Positions 25,278 to 33,718 of a stretch of 64,000 nucleotides of DNA are shown piece after piece. The translations under genes were made by a program, and so were the position numbers. Each line of letters opens with the position of its first letter. Position 1 is the first letter of the stretch. The notes beneath the pieces are model-generated. The model ran no database searches, was not told the origin of the DNA, and saw only the letters and a program-made list of their open reading frames with translations. The stretch comes from Dactylosporangium siamense (lineage in GTDB: Bacteria; Actinomycetota; Actinomycetes; Mycobacteriales; Micromonosporaceae). The stretch is from positions 37,904 through 101,903 of the forward strand of contig NZ_BONQ01000167.1 in the NCBI RefSeq assembly GCF_016862795.1. Reading direction: 5' to 3'.

Positions 25278-26611
25278 CGGCCGGCCTCCGCGATCGCCGC
25301 CGGATCGGCGGTGCGGAACAGCTCGGCCTCGGCGCGCCGCACCGCACAGAACGCCTCGAGCAGGGGTTCACCGAGGGCCGCCGGAAGCAGGTCGTCGCGG
25401 CGCAGCGCTTCGACCGCCTCGTCGACGCCACCCGGCAGCCGGGGCGGTCGCCCGGCCTCGGGGAGCTGTGCCGGGTCCACGTCGATCCCGGGCGGCAGCC
25501 GCCGGTCCCCGCCCGCGGCCCCGGCCACCACCGCGGCCACCGCACCGACCAGCAGATACGGGTTCGCCGCGCCGTCGCAGCACTTGAGCTCGGCGTTGGC
25601 GGCGGTGTCCCGCTCGCCGAGGCTGCCGGTCACCAGGCGCAGCGCGGCCTCGCGGTTCTCGTGGCCCCAGCACTGGTACGGCGCCGCCCAGTGCTGGGGC
25701 ACCAGCCGCAGGTGGCTCGCCACGCTCGGGGCGCCGATCGCGGCCAGCGCGGGGAGCCGGTCGAGCAGGTGCGCCAGGATCGTCTCGCCCTGGGTGGTGA
25801 GCCCGTGCGGCCCGTCGCCACCGCTGAACAGGTTGCGCCCGTGCGACCAGGCGGACAGATGCAGGTGCTGGCCGTTGCCGACCTGCCCGGCGACCACGAC
25901 CGGCGCGAACGACACCCGATGGCCGAACGACTGGGACACGGCGCGGATCGTCTGCCGGACGAGCACCTGCCGGTCCGCCGCGGCCACGGGGTCGTCCGCG
26001 CCGACGGAGATCTCCAGCTGCCCCGGCGCGTACTCCGGGTGGAACTGCTCGACCGGCACGTCCTGCGCGTCCAGCGCTGCGAGGAGGCTGTCGACGTACG
26101 ACGAGAGCTCCACGACGCGGGTCATGCCGTACGCCGGGCCATGGCACGCCGGTGCGGCGTCGTCGGTGCCGACGAACCACTCGACCTCGAACGCCATCCG
26201 GAGGTCGACGCCGCGCCTGCGGGCGCGTTCGGCGGCGGTGCGGGCGAACGTCCGCTGGCAGCCGGCGTGCGGCTCACCCTCCTGGGTCAGCCGGTCGGCG
26301 GGCGCCCAGGCCCAGCCCGGCTGGGCGGCGAGCACGGTGAACCGGTCCAGGTCGGGATACAGCCGCAGGTCGCCGACCGGGCCGCCGATGTGGCGGCTGG
26401 TGGTGATCGAGTCGTCGAGCAGGAACACGTCGAAGACCGGTGACATGCCGACCCCCCACGCCGCCGCGTGCCCGAACCGGCCGACCGGCACGGTCTTCAC
26501 CCGCGTGACGCCCGCGTTGTCGACGAAGGTCAGCGCCACCGCCCGTACCCCACGGGCGGCCGACTCGTCGGCGAGCTGGCGGGCGCGGGCGCTGCGCTCT
26601 TCACGCTCCAT
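25265..26611 (-). CDS. Glutamine-synthetase-like ligase, FluG C-terminal type
   Basis: A protein of 448 aa. GS active-site elements are visible: FEVEW (Glu), HPEYAPGQLEIS, GNGQHLHLS (the NG...H metal/substrate loop), HENREAALRL (Arg) and ELKCCDGAANPYL. In the last motif Lys replaces the second Arg of the usual ExR, a feature of FluG-like and other non-housekeeping GS paralogues. It probably forms a gamma-glutamyl amide with a non-ammonia amine (family inference). ATG 26611 overlaps the end of the upstream gene by 11 nt; longer starts lack a ribosome-binding site. It is co-transcribed with the amidohydrolase. Confidence 0.85.
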   Translation of the reverse strand: MEREERSARARQLADESAARGVRAVALTFVDNAGVTRVKTVPVGRFGHAAAWGVGMSPVFDVFLLDDSITTSRHIGGPVGDLRLYPDLDRFTVLAAQPGWAWAPADRLTQEGEPHAGCQRTFARTAAERARRRGVDLRMAFEVEWFVGTDDAAPACHGPAYGMTRVVELSSYVDSLLAALDAQDVPVEQFHPEYAPGQLEISVGADDPVAAADRQVLVRQTIRAVSQSFGHRVSFAPVVVAGQVGNGQHLHLSAWSHGRNLFSGGDGPHGLTTQGETILAHLLDRLPALAAIGAPSVASHLRLVPQHWAAPYQCWGHENREAALRLVTGSLGERDTAANAELKCCDGAANPYLLVGAVAAVVAGAAGGDRRLPPGIDVDPAQLPEAGRPPRLPGGVDEAVEALRRDDLLPAALGEPLLEAFCAVRRAEAELFRTADPAAIAEAGRWRY

Positions 26612-27635
26612 TGCCTGATCGTCCCTCCGTCGCCCGGTTCGCGGCCGGTCTGCCGTTCCCGGCCGCGCCCAGTTCCGTGGCGCGCCGCCCGTTCTCCCGC
26701 CACCAGGCCGCGTACGTGCCGTCCCAGGGCAGGGGGTCCCGTCGCGCACCGTCGGAGCGGTACGTGCGCCGGGTGGGGAAGACCGTGACGGCCATGTCCG
26801 CCTCGGACTCCCGGGAGGCGAGCCGCACCTCGTCGAACGCGCCGTCCACTCCGACGATCGGCCGGCCGCTCATGACGACGTGGATGTGGTCGAAGATGCC
26901 CTGCTCGAACGAGTCGAACACGGTGATCGTCAGGAAGCAGGCGCCGAGCGGGTTGGGCGGGTCGGGTCGCTCGCGGGCGACCGCCCACTCCGCGACCGTG
27001 TGGCCCGCTCCCCATTCGAACGGGGCCACCTCGCCGGGTCGCAGGAGGCGCTCCCGCTTCGCGGCGGTCGCCTCCACGAACTGGGCCTCGTCGGCGAGCC
27101 GCACCCGCGCGGTGGTCGCGCCCTCGTTGATCAGCACGCCCCGGGTCTGAAACCACAGGAGCCGGCTCCGGTCCTCACCCCGTCCGAAGAGCCGCGCCGG
27201 CGAGGCCGCCTCGGCCGGCGCCGCGGCACGGTGGTCGAGCAGCCCCGGCTGGTTGCCGTACGGCATCCCGTCCCGCGTCGCGTCGACCAGCGGGGGCCAC
27301 TGCGGCGCCTCGAACAGCGCGACGACGAGGGGAGCCCGCTCGTCCGTCCTGGCGCGGGCCGCCTCCCGGACCGCCGCCGTCGCGGCCTTGAGGGTCTCCT
27401 GGGCGAAGCCGGCCTGCTTCTCGGCGGCCTTCGACTGCGCCGCGCTGATCTCGACCTGTTTCTGCAGCTCCGGCAGCTGCCTGGCGGCGGTCCGGGCCGC
27501 GGCGCGCCCCGAGCGGGCGGCCGAGGCGGCGGCAACCGCCGCGGCGACCGCGCCGATGGCTGAGATGATCTGTATCCACCCGGCCAACGTCACCCGATCG
27601 AGGTTGGCTACCAGCGCATCCCAAAAAGCCCGCAC
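26601..27635 (-). CDS. Membrane-anchored coiled-coil protein, unknown
   Basis: A protein of 344 aa. GTG 27635 is chosen because AAGGTGGGG lies about 7 nt upstream; the longer frame upstream is less coding-like. One membrane helix (residues about 16-45, WIQIISAIGAVAAAVAAAS) is followed by an Ala/Gln/Lys-rich coiled coil (about 50-110). A beta-rich C-terminal domain (about 120-310) contains GVLINEG and FLTITVFDSFE. No enzymatic motif was found. It is the first gene of the FluG-like operon (short overlap with the GS-like gene), but whether it shares that function is unclear. Similar proteins are common orphan genes in actinomycetes. Confidence 0.7.
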   Translation of the reverse strand: MRAFWDALVANLDRVTLAGWIQIISAIGAVAAAVAAASAARSGRAAARTAARQLPELQKQVEISAAQSKAAEKQAGFAQETLKAATAAVREAARARTDERAPLVVALFEAPQWPPLVDATRDGMPYGNQPGLLDHRAAAPAEAASPARLFGRGEDRSRLLWFQTRGVLINEGATTARVRLADEAQFVEATAAKRERLLRPGEVAPFEWGAGHTVAEWAVARERPDPPNPLGACFLTITVFDSFEQGIFDHIHVVMSGRPIVGVDGAFDEVRLASRESEADMAVTVFPTRRTYRSDGARRDPLPWDGTYAAWWRENGRRATELGAAGNGRPAANRATEGRSGNGA

Positions 27636-27843
27636 GTCAAGGCCCCACCTTCGCAGCGACTCACCCTTGTGGCCGGGTCCGGGCCGGGCTCGGCCGTTCA
27701 CCGGTCGATGTGCGACCTGCCCCGCCCGGGCGCGGATAAGCGCCTGAGCCGAGGTGGCGGCGCGCCGCTGAACTCGAAGACCGCAACCGCGACGCTGCGA
27801 GGCCGTCGACCATTCGCCCACCGAGCACCGAAAGCCCGACGCT

Positions 27844-27860
27844 GTATGACGTTGTGATAC
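27844..27860. promoter_or_regulatory. Dyad upstream of toxin-antitoxin genes
   Basis: GTATGACGTTGTGATAC has matching arms (GTATnAC / GTnATAC) centred 18 nt before the start codon. This is where a ribbon-helix-helix antitoxin normally binds to autoregulate its operon, and the AT-containing arms may overlap the -10 region. Function is inferred from position. Confidence 0.5.
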
Positions 27861-27869
27861 GGTCGGATC

Positions 27870-28151
27870 GTGGTCGAGCGGGAGTACCTGTGGACGGATG
27901 AGGGCCTTGCGGTCGCCCGTCGTCGCAAGGTCGCCCTCGAGGAGGTCGATCAGGCGTTGCACGCTCCGCCGGGTCTGCGGTTCGAGCGGCGGATCGGTGA
28001 CCTGCTCCTCGTCGTCATGGGAATGGCCGGCAGTGCCCGGGTCATCGCGGTCATCTGCGAGCAGATGTATCGCACCACGACCTATCGGATTTTGAGCGTG
28101 AAGGCGTTGGCCGGTGCCGAGCTGGATGAGTGGAGGAGGCGAGTCCTGTGA
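27870..28151 (+). CDS. BrnT-like toxin
   Basis: A protein of 93 aa with GTG start. The sequence follows the BrnT pattern: an initial Trp/Asp (LWTDEG), a helix EEVDQAL, then a small beta sheet (IGDLLLVVMG, RVIAVI) and a final TTYRILSVKAL...ELDEWRR. BrnT is a RelE-fold ribonuclease toxin that arrests translation; the catalytic residues cannot be assigned with certainty. The toxin gene precedes the antitoxin gene, as is usual for brnTA. It overlaps the antitoxin by 4 nt and has an upstream dyad for autoregulation. Confidence 0.7.
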   Translation: MVEREYLWTDEGLAVARRRKVALEEVDQALHAPPGLRFERRIGDLLLVVMGMAGSARVIAVICEQMYRTTTYRILSVKALAGAELDEWRRRVL

Positions 28152-28507
28152 GCGGTCCTGACTTCGAGCGGATGTCCAAGGACGAGGTCGTCGCCTGGTT
28201 CGACGCCTCGGACGACGTCTCGCCGCTGCTGTCCGCAGTGGCGCCCGTCGAGGACGGCGTGGTCTCCCCGGCGGTGGACGGGCCGATGGCGATGATCAGC
28301 ATCCGGCTGCCGGTCGCGATGGTCGAGGAGTTGGACGGTCTCGCGGATGCGCAGCAGGCGCGGCGCTCCGACGTCATCCGGGAGGCGCTGACGTCCTACA
28401 TCAGGGAGCGGACGGCGCCGGTGGGGCCTGACGATGCGCAGCAGGCGCTCGAGGTGCTGCGGAAGGTGGTCGCCGGTCGGTTCGGCAACCAGGCTGAGGC
28501 GGCGTAG
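28148..28507 (+). CDS. Ribbon-helix-helix antitoxin
   Basis: A protein of 119 aa. GTG 28148 is chosen over the upstream ATG 28130 because a perfect GGAGGAGG (28132-28139) sits 8 nt before it and the start overlaps the toxin stop (GTGA). The central region MAMISIRLPVAMVEELD followed by RRSDVIREALTSYI is a classic CopG/Arc-type strand-helix-helix (about 58-95). The N-terminal acidic region (DEVVAWFDASDD) probably wraps the toxin. It is expected to neutralise the linked toxin and repress the operon. Confidence 0.8.
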   Translation: MSGPDFERMSKDEVVAWFDASDDVSPLLSAVAPVEDGVVSPAVDGPMAMISIRLPVAMVEELDGLADAQQARRSDVIREALTSYIRERTAPVGPDDAQQALEVLRKVVAGRFGNQAEAA

Positions 28508-28633
28508 GCGCACCGGATCGTGACGTGGCGGCCAGGCCCCCGGGTGGGGTGGGCTGCTGGGGTGGCTCGGGTCCGACCCGCGCGGCGCAGCTGGCGGGCT
28601 GGGCTGGAGGCGGGCCGGAGTCGGATCGGAAGG

Positions 28634-28885
28634 TCAGGCGGCGGCGAGGGCGGGCGCTATGGCGCGGGCGCACCGCTCACGCGCCCACTGGATCCTGGGC
28701 AGCGCGACCTCGGGGCGGTCGCCGAACACTTCCGCGGCCCGGGCGTAGCACTCGTCGGGGCCGAGCTGTTCGAGGGTGCGGTGAACGGTGTCGCGGATGG
28801 TGGCGTCGTCCAGGTCGCAGCATGCGGATGCGTCGGAGACGAACAGTGCCATGCTCAGCATCGGCTCAACCGGGCAAGTCGTCAT
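28634..28885 (-). CDS. Small hypothetical protein
   Basis: A protein of 83 aa. ATG 28885 has AGGTGA 7 nt upstream. It is Ala/Asp-rich and helical, with Cys residues at the start (TTCPVEP) and middle (SACCDLDD). No domain is recognised. Codon use is normal for the genome, so it is probably real. An 18-bp palindrome lies 117 bp upstream and may control it. Confidence 0.55.
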   Translation of the reverse strand: MTTCPVEPMLSMALFVSDASACCDLDDATIRDTVHRTLEQLGPDECYARAAEVFGDRPEVALPRIQWARERCARAIAPALAAA

Positions 28886-29001
28886 GGGGGATCACCTGTT
28901 CAAGAGGGGTGGAATGGCTCTTCATCCACGTTCTCTCGTACCGTTGGGGGACAGCCTCGGCGCCAGCGGGACTCTCCGACTGCGGGTGTCCCCACCCGCG
29001 T

Positions 29002-29019
29002 ATACCTGCTAGCAGGTAT
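29002..29019. promoter_or_regulatory. Perfect 18-bp palindrome, probable operator
   Basis: ATACCTGCTAGCAGGTAT is a perfect inverted repeat with no loop, typical of a homodimeric repressor site. The nearest downstream gene is the small protein ending at 28634 on the minus strand. No linked regulator gene is obvious. Confidence 0.6.
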
Positions 29020-29146
29020 GCCCGCTCACCCTTCGTCCACGACCCCGGTGGGGGAGCGCGGGACGGTGGTCGTGCCGTGTCCCGGCAGCCGGCGGTCCGG
29101 CACCTGGCCGCGCCGGATCGCCGCCGCGTTTCCGGTGTGACCGGGA

Positions 29147-29187
29147 CGAGTGCCGCCGACCCGGGGGGAGCGGGCCGGCGGCACTCG
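29147..29187 (-). terminator. Hairpin downstream of secreted-protein operon
   Basis: CGAGTGCCGCCG pairs perfectly with CGGCGGCACTCG across a 17-nt loop. It is placed about 160 nt beyond the stop of the leftward secreted protein gene and may act as its terminator. Confidence 0.5.
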
Positions 29188-29348
29188 AACCGGTCTGCGG
29201 TACGTCAGGCGTACACGCTGAACGAGTCACCGCCGGGCCAGCAGCACGCCCGCCACGGCGGCCGCGGCGAGGGACGTGCGGTGCACGGGAGGCAAGGGAG
29301 TTCGCTCTCGTTCGAGGGGACGGTGGGGTGGGACGTCGTCGTGGTCGC

Positions 29349-29780
29349 TCAGGCCGGCTTGCCGGTGCTGATGCTCAACCAGGGCGTCCAGGTCGTGCAG
29401 TTGAGGTTGGCGCCGGACGCGCCGTTGCGGTTGCAGACCTCGAACCGGATCCGGCTGTCCTCACGCATGTCGTAGTTGCAGGTCACCGTCGTGTCGAAGC
29501 CCTTGGCGTTGTGGCACACGTCGGAGCGGCCGTAGTCGGTCTGCCAGGTGACGATGACGCGCAGGCCGTCCTCCATGTTGTCGCGCACGGTGATCTTGTC
29601 GCCGTAGCTGACGAAGCAGCCGTGCCCCCGCCAGACGTCGATGTAGTCGTCGAGGTTCGACCGGCAGTACTCGCCGGGCGCGTCGGCGTGTGCGAAGGTC
29701 GCCGGCAGCGCGCCGGTGATCAGGAGGGCGGCGCCGAGCGTGGTCGCGGCCCGGCCGAGGGCGGTGCGGACGGCGTTCAC
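29349..29780 (-). CDS. Small secreted Cys-containing protein, paralogue 2
   Basis: A protein of 143 aa. The signal peptide (AATTLGAALLITGALPATFAHA) is cleaved near residue 33. The mature part is a compact beta-type domain with six Cys residues (YC, GC, VC, TC, VC, NC) and the pattern VTCNYDMREDSRIRFEVC. The upstream neighbour shares VCNYNVTEGIQVRVHVW, so the two are diverged paralogues. GTG 29780 overlaps the neighbour's stop (GTGA). Extracellular role unknown; a small structural, inhibitory or hydrophobin-like function is speculative. Confidence 0.75.
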   Translation of the reverse strand: MNAVRTALGRAATTLGAALLITGALPATFAHADAPGEYCRSNLDDYIDVWRGHGCFVSYGDKITVRDNMEDGLRVIVTWQTDYGRSDVCHNAKGFDTTVTCNYDMREDSRIRFEVCNRNGASGANLNCTTWTPWLSISTGKPA

Positions 29781-30211
29781 GCGGTGATCGAGGGGCTGTA
29801 GATGTGGTACGCGGTCGTGCCGCTGTGCGACGCCCACACGTGGACGCGGACCTGGATTCCCTCGGTGACGTTGTAGTTGCAGACGGTGGCGCCCTTGTTG
29901 GTGTTGCTGGTGCTGGTGTCGTCGAAGCAGTCGCTGCTGTGGTTCACCCAGTGCATGACGCCGTTGGAGTCCGGCAGCAGCTTCTGGATCTGTGCGCGGG
30001 TGCCCCAGCCGTCGGCCGTGTAGTCCCAGACGCGCAGGGTGTCGCCGTCGGCGTAGAACTTGGCGCACCCGCCGTTGGTCGCGGAGCCCGGCTTGATCCA
30101 GCACGCCCAGGCGTAGCCGTTGCTGGCGGCGGAGGCGACGTCCGGCGTCGCGATCAGGGCCGCCGGGATCAGGGCCGCGGCGACCACGGCCGATTTGAAC
30201 GCTCGGTGCAT
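29777..30211 (-). CDS. Small secreted Cys-containing protein, paralogue 1
   Basis: A protein of 144 aa. Two consecutive ATGs occur; the second (30211) is spaced 7 nt from GAGAGGA and is preferred. Signal peptide FKSAVVAAALIPAALIATPDVASA is followed by a mature domain with four Cys residues (ACW, GGC, DCF, VCNY) and Trp/Tyr-rich strands. It is homologous in pattern to the next protein in the operon. It lies downstream of, and on the same strand as, the XRE/NB-ARC/TPR regulator gene, separated by about 100 nt. Function unknown. Confidence 0.75.
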   Translation of the reverse strand: MHRAFKSAVVAAALIPAALIATPDVASAASNGYAWACWIKPGSATNGGCAKFYADGDTLRVWDYTADGWGTRAQIQKLLPDSNGVMHWVNHSSDCFDDTSTSNTNKGATVCNYNVTEGIQVRVHVWASHSGTTAYHIYSPSITA

Positions 30212-30309
30212 CATGGAGTCCTCTCGCGGGAGAAATATGGAGTTTGTGGCGAAATGTCGCCCACGTCCACTCTGTCGTTCCCGCGATCCCCGAACCAGGC
30301 GGTTCGCCG

Positions 30310-32640
30310 TCAACCTACCGTCAACTTCGCGGCGGCAAGCCGCGCCCGGGGCAGCTCCGCGTCGGGGTGTTCCAGCCGCTCGAGTATCGCCAGGGAGGCC
30401 TCCCACTGCTCCCGCGCGCCGTCGTGATCACCCGCGTCCCGTTCGATGTCGCCGAGGTCGAGCAGGATCTGCGACAGGTGGTACGCGTCGCCGGCCGCCT
30501 CGAACCGGGCGGACGCCCGCCGCTTGTACGCCGCCGCCAGCCGGAGCCGGCCCAGCCGGTGGTGCGCGTCGGCGAGGGTGTCCCACACGAATGCCTGCGA
30601 CGCCGGGTCCGGACTCGCGCGGACGAACAGCAGCGCCCTCCGGCAGGCCGCCAGGGCCTCCTGGTGCTCGCCGCGCGCGGTGTGGCACTGCGCGACGACC
30701 TGCCACGCCCGCCACCGGTGCACGGGCTCGCCGGCCGCGTAGAGCAGGTCGGCCCGCTCCGCCGCCGCGAGGGCCGCGTCGAGCTGGTCCTGCCGGAGCA
30801 GCAGGAGCGCGATGTTGTACGTCACCTGCGCCTGGCTGGGGACGTCGCCGAGCGCCTCGGCGCAGTGCAGTGCGTGCCCGAGGTGCTCGGCCGCTTCGCG
30901 TCCCCGGCCGAGCCGGAAGCCGACGAGCGCCAGCGCGCGGCGCGTGTGCAGCTGGCCGAGGAGGTCGCCGAGCCGGGTGGCGCACACCAGGCCGGCGTGC
31001 TGGACCGCGGCGAGCTCGGCCCACCAGCCGCCGCGGTCGAGGACGTCCTGCACCGCCCAGGCGATCCGCCAGACAGCACCGTCCAGGGCGGACCCGGTCG
31101 CCCTGGACTGCGCCGCCACCGCGGTCAGCAGGACCTGTAACTCGCCGTCGAACCACTCGGCCGCCGCGGCCTGGTCGGCGAACGACGGCGGGCCGGACGG
31201 CACCGGCAGGGGCAGACCCGGGCGGCGTTCGGGGCGCAGCAGCAACGCGGCGGCATGCGCATGGTGCATCAGGTGGTCGTACAGCCGCTCGACCGCGGCC
31301 CGGCCGGCCCCGGCGGACTCGTGCGTGCCGGCGAGCTCCGCCGCGTAGGCGCGGACCAGGTCGTGGAACGAGTACCGGCCGGGCCGCTCCTCCACGACCA
31401 GGTGCACCCGGGCGAGCCGGGCCAGGGCGCGCGCGGCCGCCGGCCGGGGGAGGCCGGCGAGCGCGGCCGCCGCGGCCGGGTCGACGTCCGGACCCGGGTG
31501 CAGGCCGAGGAGCCGGAACAGTCGGCCGGTCTCGTCGTCCAGCGTCCGCACCGACCAGGACATGACCGCCCGCAGGTCGCCGGCGGCGTCGTCGTCCTCG
31601 AACACGTCGAGTTGATCCCGGATGTTGCGCAGCTGGCCGGCGAGCACCCCGAGCGGGAACGGGGGACCCGCGGCGGCGCGCGCGGCGACGATCGTCAGTG
31701 CCAGCGGCAGCCCGGCGCAGGCGTCCACGATGCCGGTGACGGCGTCGGGTTCCGCGGCGACCCGGTCCGCGCCGAGGTGCCCGGTCAGCAGCCTGCGCGC
31801 CTCGTCGTCGGTGAACAGGTCCAGCGTGAGGACCGTCGCGCTGTCGGTCGCGGCCAGCCCGGTCAACCGGACCCGGCTGGTGACCACGACGAGACACCCC
31901 GGCGAGCCGGGCAGCAACGGCCGGACCTGTCCGGCGTCCCGGGCGTTGTCCAGCACCAGGAGCATCCGGCGCTCGGCGAGCAGGCTGCGCAGCAGGCCGC
32001 TCTGACCGTCGATCGTGGCCGGCACCCGGGCGGGCGGCACGTCGAGCGCGTCGAAGCAGGCACGCAGCGCGGCCTCCGGGCTCAGCGGCGCCGCGCCGGG
32101 GTCGAAGCCACGCAGGTTCAGGTGCAGCTGGCCGTCCGGGAAGGCGCCCTTGACCCGGTGCGTCCAGTGCAGCGCGAGCGCCGTCTTGCCGATGCCGGCC
32201 GCGCCGACCACCGCCACGACGGGCACCGCCACCGGGTCCGGCCGGTCCGCTTCGGGAGCCAGCAGCGCGTCGAGCCGGGCGAGCGTGTCGCCCCGCCCGG
32301 TGAAGGCCGCCGGCGCGGCCGGCAGTTGCGCCGGCACCGGACGGGCCGGGAGCGGCGGGGCGGCGGGTGGTGCCATTGGTGAGCCGTCGGCCGCCGGGGT
32401 GCCGGCGCTCAGCGCGACCAGCAGCATGTCCTGCTCCGGGCCGTCCGGCTCCAGGGCCGCGACGAGCAACCGCACCGAGCCCTGGTGCGGGCGCCGGATC
32501 CGGCCCGCCTCGATGCCCCGGATCGTGCCGACGCTCAACCCGCTGCGACCGGCCAGCTCCTCCTGCGTCAGCAGCGCTCGCTCCCGCAGCCGGCGCACGA
32601 TGCCGCCGATGTGCGCGGCGCCGGCCGGCCCGTCGGGCAT
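30310..32640 (-). CDS. XRE-type HTH / NB-ARC / TPR regulator (AfsR-like)
   Basis: A protein of 776 aa. The N-terminal XRE helix-turn-helix (about 12-66; LTQEELAGRSGLSVGTIRGIEAG) is followed by an NB-ARC ATPase with P-loop GAAGIGKT (146-153), Walker B RRMLLVLDNARD (about 225) and the STAND sensor LVVVTSRVRL. The C-terminal half (about 420-776) has TPR-like helical repeats (ALGDVPSQAQVTYNIALLLL). Unlike AfsR it has no BTAD/SARP domain. It is likely an ATP-dependent transcription factor. The small secreted proteins immediately downstream are its best candidate targets. ATG 32640 has GGTGGAG upstream. Confidence 0.88.
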   Translation of the reverse strand: MPDGPAGAAHIGGIVRRLRERALLTQEELAGRSGLSVGTIRGIEAGRIRRPHQGSVRLLVAALEPDGPEQDMLLVALSAGTPAADGSPMAPPAAPPLPARPVPAQLPAAPAAFTGRGDTLARLDALLAPEADRPDPVAVPVVAVVGAAGIGKTALALHWTHRVKGAFPDGQLHLNLRGFDPGAAPLSPEAALRACFDALDVPPARVPATIDGQSGLLRSLLAERRMLLVLDNARDAGQVRPLLPGSPGCLVVVTSRVRLTGLAATDSATVLTLDLFTDDEARRLLTGHLGADRVAAEPDAVTGIVDACAGLPLALTIVAARAAAGPPFPLGVLAGQLRNIRDQLDVFEDDDAAGDLRAVMSWSVRTLDDETGRLFRLLGLHPGPDVDPAAAAALAGLPRPAAARALARLARVHLVVEERPGRYSFHDLVRAYAAELAGTHESAGAGRAAVERLYDHLMHHAHAAALLLRPERRPGLPLPVPSGPPSFADQAAAAEWFDGELQVLLTAVAAQSRATGSALDGAVWRIAWAVQDVLDRGGWWAELAAVQHAGLVCATRLGDLLGQLHTRRALALVGFRLGRGREAAEHLGHALHCAEALGDVPSQAQVTYNIALLLLRQDQLDAALAAAERADLLYAAGEPVHRWRAWQVVAQCHTARGEHQEALAACRRALLFVRASPDPASQAFVWDTLADAHHRLGRLRLAAAYKRRASARFEAAGDAYHLSQILLDLGDIERDAGDHDGAREQWEASLAILERLEHPDAELPRARLAAAKLTVG

Positions 32641-32746
32641 GAGGCTCCACCTTCCGTCTGCCGCAGGCTAGCGGTGATCATCGACATCGACGATCCGCGC
32701 GGCGACGGGCTTGACGAAATCCTGAGCTTCCGGCGCTTCTGAGGAC

Positions 32747-33046
32747 TCAGCGCGGGCTGGGGCTCAGCGTGGGCACCGACGCGGGCACCGGATTGGAGCC
32801 GGCGTTCTGCCCGGCGATCCACGACAGCGAGAACAGCACGCCCGCCGCCACCACGGCGGCCAGCACGAGGAACTTGCGGACGAATCCCCAGCGGGCCTTG
32901 GCCAGGCCCGGCACCAGCGCCTTGGCGGCCCGGTGCGTGTTCCAGGAGCTGCGCATCCGCTGGTACGCGACACCGGTCGGCAGCCCCAGCAGCAGGCCGG
33001 TCCAGAACGTGAGACTGCTCAGGAGCCGTACCGCGACATCCCCCAT
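32747..33046 (-). CDS. Small two-helix membrane protein
   Basis: A protein of 99 aa. ATG 33046 has AGGGGGAAG upstream. Two hydrophobic segments (about 7-25, SLTFWTGLLLGLPTGV; about 58-78, LVLAAVVAAGVLFSLSWIAG) flank a basic cytoplasmic stretch. The tail is Pro/Ser-rich. Unknown function; stands alone. Confidence 0.65.
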   Translation of the reverse strand: MGDVAVRLLSSLTFWTGLLLGLPTGVAYQRMRSSWNTHRAAKALVPGLAKARWGFVRKFLVLAAVVAAGVLFSLSWIAGQNAGSNPVPASVPTLSPSPR

Positions 33047-33268
33047 GGCTTCCCCCTGACGAGCGATCCGGGGCCTGACCTCCACACCGTAGGGCTGGCG
33101 GCCACCGGCGCATATGTGTATATGGGTCGATGTCCGGGGCTGGTGGACACCTCTGCCTGACCGGATGACCGACCGAATCCGGGTCCGGGGCGACCCGGCG
33201 AACCTTTGCGGGGGGCCCGCGCGTCGTGATGACGGGTACGGTGAACCGGACGACGAGAGGGTCGAGCG

Positions 33269-33640
33269 ATGCGACGCGGACCGGTGCGGTGGGCGATGCC
33301 CGGCGTGCTGCTGTCCGTGCTCCTGGCCCTCGGCATCCTCAGCGGCTCCGACCCGGCGCCGCAGGCCGCGGAGCCGATGCCGCCGACGCCCGCGGTGCTG
33401 ATGCCCGCGGTGCTGCCGGCGTCGGTCAATGCCGTCCGGCCGGACGTCCAGCTCGCCGCCGACCGCCTCACCGGTGACGGTGCCGCGGTCTGGTTGTTCG
33501 TCGCCGCCATGTGCGCGCTGCTGGCGCGCCCGGCGCGGCCCACGGCCCGGACCGGCGGCGGCGCGGCGGGTCCGGCCGGGTCGTCGCTCGTCGTTCTCGG
33601 CGCGTTGAGGGGCAGGGCGCCACCGCACGTCGTGCGGTAG
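33269..33640 (+). CDS. Small membrane or secreted protein (DUF6153-like)
   Basis: A protein of 123 aa. ATG 33269 has GAGAGGG 7 nt upstream. The first hydrophobic helix (MPGVLLSVLLALGILSG) is signal-anchor-like, a second lies at about 72-87 (AAVWLFVAAMCALL), and the tail is Gly/Pro/Arg-rich. It resembles the short actinobacterial DUF6153 membrane proteins, an assignment from pattern memory only. It lies 78 bp upstream of the SecDF gene on the same strand. Confidence 0.6.
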   Translation: MRRGPVRWAMPGVLLSVLLALGILSGSDPAPQAAEPMPPTPAVLMPAVLPASVNAVRPDVQLAADRLTGDGAAVWLFVAAMCALLARPARPTARTGGGAAGPAGSSLVVLGALRGRAPPHVVR

Positions 33641-33718
33641 CCAGCGTCCCGTTCCCCTTCGCCGACGGCGTCCCGCCGTGCGGACCGTCGGCGCCTTCCT
33701 TGCCGAGGAGATTTTTCG

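Larger units (their letters stand above)
28886..29348. other. Gene-free region with palindromes
   Basis: About 460 bp without a convincing gene; the open frames are Arg/Pro/Gly-rich shadows. It contains a GCGGGTG/CACCCGC hairpin (28982-28999) directly abutting a perfect 18-bp palindrome (29002-29019), and a 12-bp-stem hairpin (29147-29187) that could terminate transcripts arriving from the right. Confidence 0.6.

Noticed and set aside
28520..29475. Open frames on the plus strand between the antitoxin and secreted-protein genes
   Set aside because: Translations are low-complexity Arg/Gly/Pro without domains, and they cross palindromes and the opposite-strand 83-aa gene.
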